From the NCBI GenBank assembly GCA_902788315.1, contig CADAJS010000008.1, positions 1 through 64,000 on the forward strand: DNA of 64,000 bases, read 5' to 3'. The notes beneath the pieces were generated by a model that had not been told where the DNA came from, made no database searches, and saw nothing but the letters and a program-made list of their open reading frames with translations. Position 1 is the stretch's first letter, and each line of letters starts with the position of its first letter. Below are positions 16,886-25,024 of this stretch, in pieces. This DNA comes from an uncultured Bacteroidales bacterium (GTDB taxonomy: Bacteria; Bacteroidota; Bacteroidia; Bacteroidales; Bacteroidaceae). A program made the position numbers and the translations under genes.

Positions 16886-18010
16886 CTACTGTTTGAGGAG
16901 GATTATCATTTTCAGTGCAAAATCGAAGAAGACGATGCGCGCATTGACGTTCTGTTCTATGTCGCGCTGTGCATCTGCGAGTTCGGTGGTTATTCCAATT
17001 ACGTTACGTTCATTGATGAAGGGAGCAAAGCGTGTGCTGAACTGGCTCTCTTCGGCCGTTTCGAAGGACATCTCTGGACGGTGGAAGTTGTAGATGAAGT
17101 TCTCGCGGATGAGTCGTTGGCAGTAGGCCAGCATACGCTTCTGCCGCTCGCGCCCCATGTCGGCAACGGTCTCGGACCACTGTCTGAGTTCGCGCACCTG
17201 CCGGCTGTAGCTCAGTCGCATCAGTTGGACAAAGAGGTCGAAGAATGTCTTCTCCTCGCTGCTGGCCTGCTGGCGTGCCAAAGCTGCCGTGTAGTTCCCC
17301 TGTGCGACATGGGCGGCCACTTTGGCCTCGGCCTCGGAGAGGGCAAACTGATTCATGAGAGTTTCTGCCACGTCAGACTCACTGAGCGCCGGCACATTGA
17401 TGCGCTGCACGCGGCTCTGGATGGTGCCCAATACGTTGTCGGGCTCCTCGCTTACGAGCAGGAAGTAGGTCTGAGTGGGTGGCTCCTCGATAATCTTCAG
17501 CAGCTTGTTGGCCATCTCGGTCTTCATTCGCTCGGGCAGCCAGAGCAGCACCACGCGGCGTCCGCCCTGACTGGCCTTGAGTGCCAGCTTGCGCTGCAGC
17601 GAGTCGCTCTCGCCCACATAGTGCATGATTTGCTGGTTCTCTGCCTTGATGTCGGCCAGCCACTCCTCGATGCCGAAATAGACGCTCTGTTCCAGTTGCT
17701 CGCGCCATTGGGGCAGATAGTCGTCCGAGGTGGTGTTATCCGTAGGTTTCTTCTTATAGACGGGGAAGGAGAAGTGGAGGTCAGGATGGGCCCACTGACG
17801 AACCATCTGGCAACTGGCACACGTGCCGCATGGTCCTTCGGGGTTCGGGTGTTCGCATAGCAAGTGGGCAGCAAAAGCCAGTGCCAAGGGCAGTTTGCCC
17901 GCTCCTTGTGGACCGCAGAACATCAGGGCGTGGGGAATGCGCTCTTCGCCTATCATTTGCCGCAGATGCTGTTTGGCGGCTTCTTGTCCGATTACGTCAC
18001 TATAGAACAT
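16886..18010 (-). CDS. holB: DNA polymerase III subunit delta'
   Basis: The 374-residue AAA+ protein has a Walker A-like GPQGAGK (33-39), a zinc-binding C..CGTCASC segment (about residues 53-66), and the conserved KLLKIIEEPP and SRVQ (sensor/arginine finger region) motifs. Delta' is part of the clamp loader that places the sliding clamp on DNA. The glycine loop is incomplete for ATPase activity (GAGKLP), usual for delta'. It lies 5 bp upstream of the PSP1 gene; delta' and PSP1 genes are also neighbours in Bacillus. Confidence 0.92.
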   Translation of the reverse strand: MFYSDVIGQEAAKQHLRQMIGEERIPHALMFCGPQGAGKLPLALAFAAHLLCEHPNPEGPCGTCASCQMVRQWAHPDLHFSFPVYKKKPTDNTTSDDYLPQWREQLEQSVYFGIEEWLADIKAENQQIMHYVGESDSLQRKLALKASQGGRRVVLLWLPERMKTEMANKLLKIIEEPPTQTYFLLVSEEPDNVLGTIQSRVQRINVPALSESDVAETLMNQFALSEAEAKVAAHVAQGNYTAALARQQASSEEKTFFDLFVQLMRLSYSRQVRELRQWSETVADMGRERQKRMLAYCQRLIRENFIYNFHRPEMSFETAEESQFSTRFAPFINERNVIGITTELADAQRDIEQNVNARIVFFDFALKMIILLKQ

Positions 18011-18057
18011 CTCTATTCTCTAATCCCAAATCTCTGTTCTTAACTCTTCAATCCCAA

Positions 18058-19011
18058 TCAGTAAACCTGACGGGCAATCTCGCAGATGCTGTCCACGGCT
18101 CCCATTGTATAGAAGTGCAGGCTGGGCACTCCGCGGCTCTTCAGTTCGCGACACTGTGTCACACTCCATTCTATGCCCACGCGGCGCATCTCTTCGTCCG
18201 TCGTGCACTTAACGGCCTCGTGGTATAGCGGCTCGGGCAGGTCGCAATGGAATGTCTTGGGCACCACCGTCAGCTGGCTCATCTTGCTCAGGGGCTTGAT
18301 GCCCGGAATGATGGGGATGTGGATGCCGGCGGCACGGGCTCGTTCCACGAAGCGGAAGTAGCATGCGTTGTCATAGAACAGCTGGGTCACTGCATAGGAT
18401 GCTCCCATGTCCTGCTTGCGGCGCAGGATGTCGAGGTCGGCCTCCATGTTGGGCGCTTCTTCGTGTTTCTCGGGGTAGCATGCCACACCGTACTGGAATG
18501 GCTGACCGGGTACCTTGATGGGCGTCCCGTCGTGGAAGAGGCCTTGATTGAAGCGGTTTATCTGTCCGATGAGGTCTGTGGCGTGGGTGAGTGCAGGGTC
18601 GGAGGGCTGGAAGGTGGAGTCCTCACGCGCTTTGTCGCCCCGCAACACCAGCAGGTCGCTGACGCCGAGAAACTGCAAGTCGAGCAGCATGTATTCGACA
18701 CTCTCGCGGTTGTTGCCGCTGCACACGATGTGGGGCACCACGTGAATGCCGTATTTCTGCTGGATGGCAGCGGCGATGGCGATGGTGCCCGGGCGACGAC
18801 GTACGGACATGCGCTGTACCAGTCCGTTCCCAATGTCCTTATACACGAACTCGCTGCGGTGCGTGGTAATGTTCACGTAGCGGGGCTCAAACTCCTGCAG
18901 GCGCTCTATCGTCTGGAAGAGCGCCTCGGTGCCTGTGCCCTTCAGCGGTGGCAGCACTTCGTAGGAGAAGGCAGTGCCCTGTTTCGACTGTAAGATGTCT
19001 ATGACGTTCAT
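18058..19011 (-). CDS. metF: 5,10-methylenetetrahydrofolate reductase
   Basis: The 317-residue protein from ATG ending at 19011 (MNVIDILQSKQGTAFSYEVLPP) is a flavin TIM barrel that makes 5-methyl-THF for methionine synthesis. Family stretches seen are YVNITTHRSEF, VPHIVCSGNNRESVEYMLLDL, VLRGDK, ASYAVTQLFYDN and PIIPGIKPL. An upstream extension of the open frame runs into the dyad array and is rejected. A -7 box lies 19-26 bp upstream, giving a short leader. Confidence 0.95.
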   Translation of the reverse strand: MNVIDILQSKQGTAFSYEVLPPLKGTGTEALFQTIERLQEFEPRYVNITTHRSEFVYKDIGNGLVQRMSVRRRPGTIAIAAAIQQKYGIHVVPHIVCSGNNRESVEYMLLDLQFLGVSDLLVLRGDKAREDSTFQPSDPALTHATDLIGQINRFNQGLFHDGTPIKVPGQPFQYGVACYPEKHEEAPNMEADLDILRRKQDMGASYAVTQLFYDNACYFRFVERARAAGIHIPIIPGIKPLSKMSQLTVVPKTFHCDLPEPLYHEAVKCTTDEEMRRVGIEWSVTQCRELKSRGVPSLHFYTMGAVDSICEIARQVY

Positions 19012-19029
19012 CCTGCTTGATTTGGGGTG

Positions 19030-19037
19030 TAAAGGTA
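19030..19037 (-). promoter_or_regulatory. metF -7 box
   Basis: Minus-strand TACCTTTA, one base from TAnnTTTG, with AAAAATGG upstream; 19 bp before the metF ATG. Confidence 0.55.
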
Positions 19038-19119
19038 CACCATTTTTGCTGATTGTGCAAGTGAATGGGCGAAAAAGTGAAACGTGCCGCCCATCCGCAT
19101 GCTCCGTCATGCCGTTTTT

Positions 19120-19201
19120 GGTGGTACGGCCACCACGCCCGCCGCGGCACTCCACCAAATCGTTCGTGGCACTCCACCAAATCGTCGGTGGTACTGCCAC
19201 C
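19120..19201. repeat. 22-bp-period dyad array B (four units)
   Basis: Dyads GGTGG-TACGG-CCACC (19120-19134), GCGG-CACT-CCAC (19144-19155), GTGG-CACT-CCAC (19166-19177) and GGTGG-TACTG-CCACC (19187-19201) are centred at 127, 149.5, 171.5 and 194 (+19000), a 22-22.5 bp period. The two middle units share an 18-bp direct repeat (GGCACTCCACCAAATCGT at 19146 and 19168). The array fills the gap between metF and the flotillin gene; nothing coding is supported there. Confidence 0.8.
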
Positions 19202-19305
19202 GTCCTCGGCCTGGCCGTGCGTGCCGGTTTTGGCGGCGTGGCGCGGACACAAAAAAAGCGTGGCAGAAACTCTCTGCCACGCCATTCTCCTGGAGGGATG
19301 TGCTG

Positions 19306-20682
19306 TCAGTCCTTCGGCTCGTCGGCCTTGGGTGCTTCCTCCTCTTTCTTCTTGGCAATGTATTCGGGCAGCGACATGCCGGCCTGTTCGAAGAGATCGG
19401 AGAGTGGGGGAACGCTCTTCATCAGTCCGCTCAGGAAGCTGGCTGTGCTCGTCTTGCCGTCGGTGCTTCCGCCGCCGTTGTCCCACACGGTCACCTTGTC
19501 GATGTTGATGCCCTTGATGGCCTCTACCTGTGTCTTTACCAGTTCGGGCAGTTTCTCCAGGAGGAGCAGTGTGTATGCCTGTGTGGGGTCGCCGCCTGCG
19601 GCCTGGATCATCTTGTCGTATCCCTGAGCCTGCTTGGTGAGAACCTCGTAGAGACCCTTGGCCTCGGCTTCCATTTTGGCAAAGATTGCGTCGGCCTCAC
19701 CCTTGGCATTGACGCGCTTCTGCTCGGCTTCTGCTTCGGCGGAGATGACGAGGCGCTTCTTCTCGATTTCCTGTGCCACGATGACGTTTGCCGTCTGTGT
19801 CGATCGCTCGCGGTCGGCACGTGCCTCCTCGGCCTGCTGCTCGGCGGCGTATGCTTCCTTGAGTGCCTGTGCCTGAGCCACCTTCTCGGCTGCTATGGCA
19901 CGGCGCTGTGCCTCGGCCTCCTTCTCGCGACGGTTCGATTCGCTGTTCGCTATCTCGATCTTAGCCTCGTTCTCTCCCTTGACTGCCTCGGCGTTGGCTT
20001 CGGCGGTACGGATGCGCGTTTCCCGCACGGCCTCGGCTTTGCCGATCTCGCCCAGCTTCTCTTGTTCGGCCACGCGCACCTTGGCTTCGTTGATGGCCTT
20101 GGCTGCAGCTTCCTGTCCCAGTGCTTCGATGTATCCGCTCTCGTCCTTGATGTCGGTCACGTTCACGTTGATGAGGCGCAGGCCAATCTTTTTCAATTCC
20201 ACCTCGACATTGGCGCTGATGGCCTCGAGGAACTTGTCGCGGTCCGAGTTCAGTTCTTCAATGCTCATCGTGGCAATGACGAGACGCAGCTGTCCAAAGA
20301 GGATGTCGCGTGCCAACTCCTGTATCTGCTGAGCCGACTGGCCGAGCAATCGTTCGGCAGCAGCCAGCATGCTGTCGGGCTCGGTGCTGATACCCACGGT
20401 GAAGCGGCACGGCACGTCCACGCGGATGTTCTGTCGCGAGAGGGCGTTGGTCAGGTTGGCGTCAATGCTGATGGGTGTCAGGCTCATGTAGGCATAGTCT
20501 TCAATGATGGGCCATACGAAGGCACCTCCGCCATGTACGCACTTTGCGCTCGTCTTGGACCCCTTGTTGCCGTAGATGACCAGAATCTTGTCGCTCGGGC
20601 AGCGGCGGTAGCGGTTGATCAGCGCCATGAAGAGGAAAACCAGCGCGATGACGCCGATGACAGTAAAATAGAATGCTCCCAT
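19306..20682 (-). CDS. flotillin/SPFH-domain membrane protein
   Basis: The 458-residue protein has one N-terminal membrane helix (about 4-22), an SPFH/Band 7 domain (about 28-200) and a long Ala/Glu-rich coiled coil (about 200-345) with the EAEA-type repeats of flotillins (YqiK/FloT). The C-terminus has GGDPTQAYTLLLLEKLPELVK and a charged tail. Flotillins form oligomeric scaffolds in ordered membrane domains. The NfeD-like gene 39 bp upstream is the usual partner, so they probably act as a pair. Confidence 0.92.
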   Translation of the reverse strand: MGAFYFTVIGVIALVFLFMALINRYRRCPSDKILVIYGNKGSKTSAKCVHGGGAFVWPIIEDYAYMSLTPISIDANLTNALSRQNIRVDVPCRFTVGISTEPDSMLAAAERLLGQSAQQIQELARDILFGQLRLVIATMSIEELNSDRDKFLEAISANVEVELKKIGLRLINVNVTDIKDESGYIEALGQEAAAKAINEAKVRVAEQEKLGEIGKAEAVRETRIRTAEANAEAVKGENEAKIEIANSESNRREKEAEAQRRAIAAEKVAQAQALKEAYAAEQQAEEARADRERSTQTANVIVAQEIEKKRLVISAEAEAEQKRVNAKGEADAIFAKMEAEAKGLYEVLTKQAQGYDKMIQAAGGDPTQAYTLLLLEKLPELVKTQVEAIKGINIDKVTVWDNGGGSTDGKTSTASFLSGLMKSVPPLSDLFEQAGMSLPEYIAKKKEEEAPKADEPKD

Positions 20683-20721
20683 AATGAATGTTTAGTGTTA
20701 AATGTTAAATGAAAAAAAGGT

Positions 20722-21324
20722 TCAGATTCTCTCCACCAGCAGCAACTTGCCGCCGATGAGCTGGGCGATACGCACCTTCGTGCCGCTGGCTAACGGCTCT
20801 CCGTCCGTGACGGCATCCAGTTCCTGCACCGATCCGCGGAAACTCACTTGCACTTTGCCCTGCCCGCTGCGCTGGCCTGGAATGCGCAGATAGACATCGC
20901 ACGTCTGTCCCACACACTCTTCGATGCGGAAGGCTCCGTTCGATTCCAGCCGCATCATAGAGCGCATCATCAACAGGAATGCGCCCACCAGCAGGCAACC
21001 GCAGATGATGGCCACGATGGCCAGCAGCGTCGGCTGATGGATGGACGAATAGAAGCAGACGCCGCCCCAGCCCACGCCAAGCAGGAAGTTCACGGCATTT
21101 CGGATTGTGAATAACTGGATGGCACCGCCAGTGTCCATCGTCTCTCCATTAGCATCGGCATCGCCGAAATCGATATCGCCTCCTGCGTCTCCGTCTGTGT
21201 CGCCTATTCCCATCAATGTGAGTACCATCTGGATGAGGAATACCAATGTGGCCAGCAGCGCGATGGTCCAGTAAGCACGCTGGGTCGGTTCCAATTGTGT
21301 GTACCAATTAACAAAGCCGTTCAT
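20722..21324 (-). CDS. NfeD-like membrane protein, flotillin partner
   Basis: The 200-residue protein has helices at about 18-38, 74-92 and 97-117, an acidic Asp/Gly-rich loop (about 40-62) between the first two, and a C-terminal OB-fold domain (about 130-200: GQTCDVYLRIPG...GKVQVSFRG...SGTKVRIAQLIGGKLLLV) typical of NfeD/YuaF/YqiJ. In Bacillus, YuaF works with YuaG flotillin. It is the first gene of the pair with the flotillin gene; a -7 box lies at 21352-21359. Confidence 0.85.
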   Translation of the reverse strand: MNGFVNWYTQLEPTQRAYWTIALLATLVFLIQMVLTLMGIGDTDGDAGGDIDFGDADANGETMDTGGAIQLFTIRNAVNFLLGVGWGGVCFYSSIHQPTLLAIVAIICGCLLVGAFLLMMRSMMRLESNGAFRIEECVGQTCDVYLRIPGQRSGQGKVQVSFRGSVQELDAVTDGEPLASGTKVRIAQLIGGKLLLVERI

Positions 21325-21351
21325 ATTTGTGTCCTGTTATGATTTGCTCCG

Positions 21352-21359
21352 TAAAGGTA
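21352..21359 (-). promoter_or_regulatory. NfeD/flotillin operon -7 box
   Basis: Minus-strand TACCTTTA, 27 bp before the NfeD-like ATG; divergent from the Nudix promoter at 21423. Confidence 0.5.
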
Positions 21360-21422
21360 TGACTTATTTCCCAATCCGACGCTTAAAACGACCTAAATTG
21401 TTGGTAAAAGAAGAAATTTTCG

Positions 21423-21430
21423 TACTTTTG
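21423..21430 (+). promoter_or_regulatory. Nudix gene -7 box
   Basis: TACTTTTG matches TAnnTTTG, 24 bp before the ATG at 21455. Confidence 0.6.
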
Positions 21431-21454
21431 CAACGTCAATGTGTCAATTCGGCT

Positions 21455-22057
21455 ATGAAAGAAGATCATCTTTTGTCCCTGTTCCGCCACTGTCCGGTCT
21501 GTGGCTCGGATCGTTTTGTCGTGCACGACGAGAAGAGCAAGCGCTGTGAACAGTGCGGTTTTGTGTACTATCTTAACCCCAGTTCCGCCACGGTGGCCGT
21601 CATCGTGAACGAACGGGACGAACTGCTCGTCGTGCGTCGGGCTAAGGAGCCTGCCCGCGGGACACTCGACCTCCCAGGGGGCTTCTGTGACTGTGGCGAA
21701 ACGGCCGAGGAAGGCGTGGTGCGCGAGGTGATGGAGGAGACGGGACTGCGTGTCACGGCAGTCCAGTACCTTTTCTCCATTCCGAATGTCTATCGGTACA
21801 GTGGGCTGGACGTACACACGATGGATATGTTCTTTGCATGCCGAGTAGGGGAGGGTTGGGAGGCTCATGCGGCCGATGATGCCTCGGAAGTCGCCTGGGT
21901 GCCGTTCGGCCAGATTCACCCCGAAGCCTTTGGCTTAACCTCTGTGCGAATGGGGGTTGAGAAACTTTTTTTGAATAAATTCTTATTAAATAAAGGTAAG
22001 GAATCGATTTTTTGCACTACCTTTGCGCCCAAAATCAACAATCAATCGTTGCAATGA
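21455..22057 (+). CDS. Nudix hydrolase with N-terminal zinc ribbon
   Basis: The 200-residue protein starts at ATG 21455. A zinc ribbon (C13, C16, C31, C34) precedes a Nudix fold with the signature box at about 76-98 (G-x5-E-x7-REVMEETG). NADH-pyrophosphatase-like enzymes share this ribbon-plus-Nudix layout, but the substrate is uncertain. The last 20 or so residues (KESIFCTTFAPKINNQSLQ) are unusual: they are encoded by DNA that also forms the topA promoter (TACCTTTG at 22018), and the stop overlaps the topA ATG (ATGA). Confidence 0.85.
   Translation: MKEDHLLSLFRHCPVCGSDRFVVHDEKSKRCEQCGFVYYLNPSSATVAVIVNERDELLVVRRAKEPARGTLDLPGGFCDCGETAEEGVVREVMEETGLRVTAVQYLFSIPNVYRYSGLDVHTMDMFFACRVGEGWEAHAADDASEVAWVPFGQIHPEAFGLTSVRMGVEKLFLNKFLLNKGKESIFCTTFAPKINNQSLQ
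22018..22025 (+). promoter_or_regulatory. topA promoter inside the Nudix coding end
   Basis: TACCTTTG (then CG) lies 29 bp before the topA ATG, within the final codons of the Nudix gene. Confidence 0.65.
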
Positions 22058-24402
22058 AAGAGAATTTGGTTATCGTGGAGAGTCCCGCTAAGGCGAAGAC
22101 GATTGAGAAGTTTCTTGGCAAGGATTACGCTGTGCTCTCCAGTTATGGACACATTCGAGACCTGAAGAAACATTCCTTCAGTATAGATATAGACACGTTC
22201 GCCCCGCAGTACGAAGTCCCTTCGGACAAGGTGAAGGTGGTGGCTCAATTGAAAAAAGCTGCGAGCGAGGCATCCACCGTCTGGCTGGCATCCGATGAGG
22301 ACCGCGAGGGAGAGGCCATCAGCTGGCACCTTTCGGAAGTGCTCCATCTGCAGCCGGCCCATACGCGCCGCATCGTGTTCCATGAGATTACGAAGCAGGC
22401 CATCCTGAACGCCATCGAACATCCCCGCGACATCGACCTGAATCTGGTCAATGCCCAGCAGGCACGCCGTGTGCTCGATCGCATCGTGGGTTTCAAGTTG
22501 AGTCCCGTGTTGTGGCGCAAGGTGAAACCCTCGCTCAGTGCCGGACGTGTACAGAGTGTGGCCGTGCGTCTTATCGTCGAACGCGAGCGTGAGATACAGA
22601 ACTTCCGCAACGAAGAGAGTTATCGTGTCACGGCCATATTCGTGAATTCCGAGGGAGGCGAAATACGTGCCGAACTCAATCGGCGTTTTCCGTCGCGTGA
22701 ACTTGCCGAGGCGTTCCTTGAGGGGTGCCGTGACGCTAAGTTCGTCGTGCAAGACCTGACCACAAAGCCGCAGAAGCGTGTGCCGGCGCCTCCATTCACC
22801 ACCAGCACGCTCCAGCAAGAGGCGGCCCACAAGCTGGGATTCACTGTGGCGCAGACAATGATGGTGGCACAGCGCCTCTACGAGAGCGGACGCATCACCT
22901 ATATGCGAACCGATAGCGTAAACCTGAGCACCCTCTGCCTCTCGGCCAGCAAGAAGGTGATTACCGAACAGATGGGCGAACGCTATGTCAAGACACGTCG
23001 CTATCAGACCCACTCCAAGGGTGCTCAGGAGGCCCACGAGGCCATCCGCCCCACCTACATGGAACAGATGCACATCGAAGGAACTCAGCAGGAGCGCCGT
23101 CTCTACGATTTGATTTGGAAACGCGCCATTGCCAGCCAGATGGCCGATGCAGAGATCGAGAAGACTCAGGCAGTCATTGGCATTGCCGGCATGGAGGAGT
23201 CCTTCGTGGCGACGGGCGAGGTGGTGAAGTTCGATGGTTTCCTCAGCGTCTATCGCGAGACACAGCAGGACGAGGACAATGCTGACGAGAGCGGCGCACA
23301 ACTGCCTGAATTGCACGTGGGCGAAGCGCTCATCCGCCAGCAGGTAACAGTCACACAGCGCTTTGCTCAGCATCCCCCTCGCTATAACGAAGCCAGCCTG
23401 GTGCGCAAACTGGAGGAACTGGGCATCGGACGCCCCAGCACCTACGCCACCACCATCACTACCATCCAGCAGCGCGAATACGTGGCCAAGGGCGACCGTC
23501 CAGGCGAAGTGCGCGACTGCCTTACTCTCACCCTGAAGGACGGGGCCATTACGCCCTCCACGAGCAAGGTGACGCTCGGTGCCGAGCGCGGTCGTCTGAT
23601 ACCTACAGACATCGGCACTGTGGTGAACGACTTCCTGCAGGAGAATTTCCCGGAAATCATGGACTACAACTTCACCGCTGATGTGGAGAAAGAATTCGAC
23701 GATATTGCCGAGGGCAAGGCAGAGTGGACCAGCGTCATCAGCAACTTCTATTCCGAGTTTGCTCCCATGGTGGAGAAGTCGCTGAAGGTGCGTGGCGAAC
23801 ACCGCGTGGGCGAGCATGTCCTGGGCAACGATCCCTCGACTGGGCTTCCGGTGAGTGTGAAGATCGGTCGATTCGGTCCCGTGGCCCAGATCGGCAACAC
23901 GGAGTCTGGCGAGAAGCCTCGCTTTGCTCAGCTGAAGAAAAACCAGAGCATCGATACCATCACGCTGGAGGAGGCGCTCGAACTGTTCCGTCTCCCCCGC
24001 ACCCTCGGCGAGTACGAGGGGCACGAGGTGACGGTCTCTGCCGGCCGATATGGTCCATACGTGGCCTGCAACGGCGTGTTTGCCTCTCTGCCCAAGGGTG
24101 CTGATCCCATGACCATCGGCTTCGACGAAGCGCTGGGCTTGCTTCAGGAAAAGCAGCAGGCAGAGAGTAAGCGTCACCTCAAGACGTTCGACGGGGAACC
24201 GGACCTTGAGATTCTCAGTGGACGTTATGGCCCCTACATTACTTATAATGGCGCCAATTATCGCATCCCGAAGAATCTGCATGAACGTGCCGCCGAGCTG
24301 ACTGTCGACGAATGCATGACGCTGATTCACGAGCAGCAGGAGAAGGAGTCGGGCGAGAAACCGGCAGCCCGCCGCCGATTCTATACGAAAAAGAAACAGT
24401 AA
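22054..24402 (+). CDS. topA: DNA topoisomerase I
   Basis: The 782-residue type IA topoisomerase relaxes negative supercoils. The start ATG 22054 gives MKENLVIVESPAKAKTIEKFLG, the canonical Toprim opening; ASDEDREGEAISWH carries the metal-binding acidic residues, and Y283 (RITYMRTDS) is the catalytic tyrosine. The C-terminal part has repeated GRYGPYV/GRYGPYI modules (topoisomerase C-terminal repeats) instead of classical zinc fingers, usual in Bacteroidetes. It overlaps the Nudix stop by 4 bp. A Lys/Arg-rich end (ARRRFYTKKKQ) probably contacts DNA. Confidence 0.96.
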   Translation: MKENLVIVESPAKAKTIEKFLGKDYAVLSSYGHIRDLKKHSFSIDIDTFAPQYEVPSDKVKVVAQLKKAASEASTVWLASDEDREGEAISWHLSEVLHLQPAHTRRIVFHEITKQAILNAIEHPRDIDLNLVNAQQARRVLDRIVGFKLSPVLWRKVKPSLSAGRVQSVAVRLIVEREREIQNFRNEESYRVTAIFVNSEGGEIRAELNRRFPSRELAEAFLEGCRDAKFVVQDLTTKPQKRVPAPPFTTSTLQQEAAHKLGFTVAQTMMVAQRLYESGRITYMRTDSVNLSTLCLSASKKVITEQMGERYVKTRRYQTHSKGAQEAHEAIRPTYMEQMHIEGTQQERRLYDLIWKRAIASQMADAEIEKTQAVIGIAGMEESFVATGEVVKFDGFLSVYRETQQDEDNADESGAQLPELHVGEALIRQQVTVTQRFAQHPPRYNEASLVRKLEELGIGRPSTYATTITTIQQREYVAKGDRPGEVRDCLTLTLKDGAITPSTSKVTLGAERGRLIPTDIGTVVNDFLQENFPEIMDYNFTADVEKEFDDIAEGKAEWTSVISNFYSEFAPMVEKSLKVRGEHRVGEHVLGNDPSTGLPVSVKIGRFGPVAQIGNTESGEKPRFAQLKKNQSIDTITLEEALELFRLPRTLGEYEGHEVTVSAGRYGPYVACNGVFASLPKGADPMTIGFDEALGLLQEKQQAESKRHLKTFDGEPDLEILSGRYGPYITYNGANYRIPKNLHERAAELTVDECMTLIHEQQEKESGEKPAARRRFYTKKKQ

Positions 24403-24425
24403 TCACGCTAATCAGATACACACCG

Positions 24426-24953
24426 ATGACTCGCATCATACTCGTTGGATACATGGGTTCGGGCAAGACCACCGTCGGTCGCCAGCTGGCCCTTGCCTTA
24501 GGCATTTCGTTTTACGACCTCGACTGGTACATCGAGATGCGGTATCATCGCTCGGTGGCGCAGATTTTCCGTGAGAGCGGCGAGGCCGGCTTTCGTGAGC
24601 TGGAACGCAACATGCTTCACGAGGTGGCCGAGTTCGAGAACGTCGTGCTGTCCTGTGGAGGCGGCACTCCGTGTTTCTTCGACAATATGCAGTACATGAA
24701 CTCGCTGGGCGATACCGTCTATCTGAAAGCCAGCCCCGAGGTGCTGGCCGCCCATCTGAGGATGGCACGCGTGGAGCGGCCGCTCATCAAAGGAAAGACC
24801 AACGAGGAACTCCTGGCCTACATCCGCGAGTCGCTTCGTGAGCGCGAGCCCTTCTATTCGCAGGCGAAACATATCCTCGACGTTAACCTGCTGGACAATT
24901 ATGAAAAGATAGAGACCAGCGTGCGCCTGCTTCGCAATGAGCTGGGAGTGTAG
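24426..24953 (+). CDS. aroK: shikimate kinase
   Basis: The 175-residue P-loop kinase has Walker A GYMGSGKTT (K14), DLDWYIE for shikimate binding, FRESGEAGFRELE, the CGGGTPC motif and the lid Arg region (RPLIKG). It phosphorylates shikimate in aromatic amino acid synthesis. ATG 24426 is 23 bp after topA; an ATG one residue upstream in frame is absent, and the MTRIILVGYMG start is typical. Probably co-transcribed with topA. Confidence 0.95.
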   Translation: MTRIILVGYMGSGKTTVGRQLALALGISFYDLDWYIEMRYHRSVAQIFRESGEAGFRELERNMLHEVAEFENVVLSCGGGTPCFFDNMQYMNSLGDTVYLKASPEVLAAHLRMARVERPLIKGKTNEELLAYIRESLREREPFYSQAKHILDVNLLDNYEKIETSVRLLRNELGV

Positions 24954-25024
24954 GGAATTATGGATTATAGATAGGGAATAGGACATACTTTGAATACCGA
25001 ACCTTGAATTTTTGACTTCGAAAC

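Noticed and set aside
19012..19200. N-terminal extension of MetF
   Set aside because: It would translate the dyad array; the downstream Met gives the family start and sits behind a -7 box.
22042..24330. A 762-codon open minus-strand frame
   Set aside because: It lies exactly opposite topA, whose motifs are unmistakable; it has no promoter or recognisable domain.
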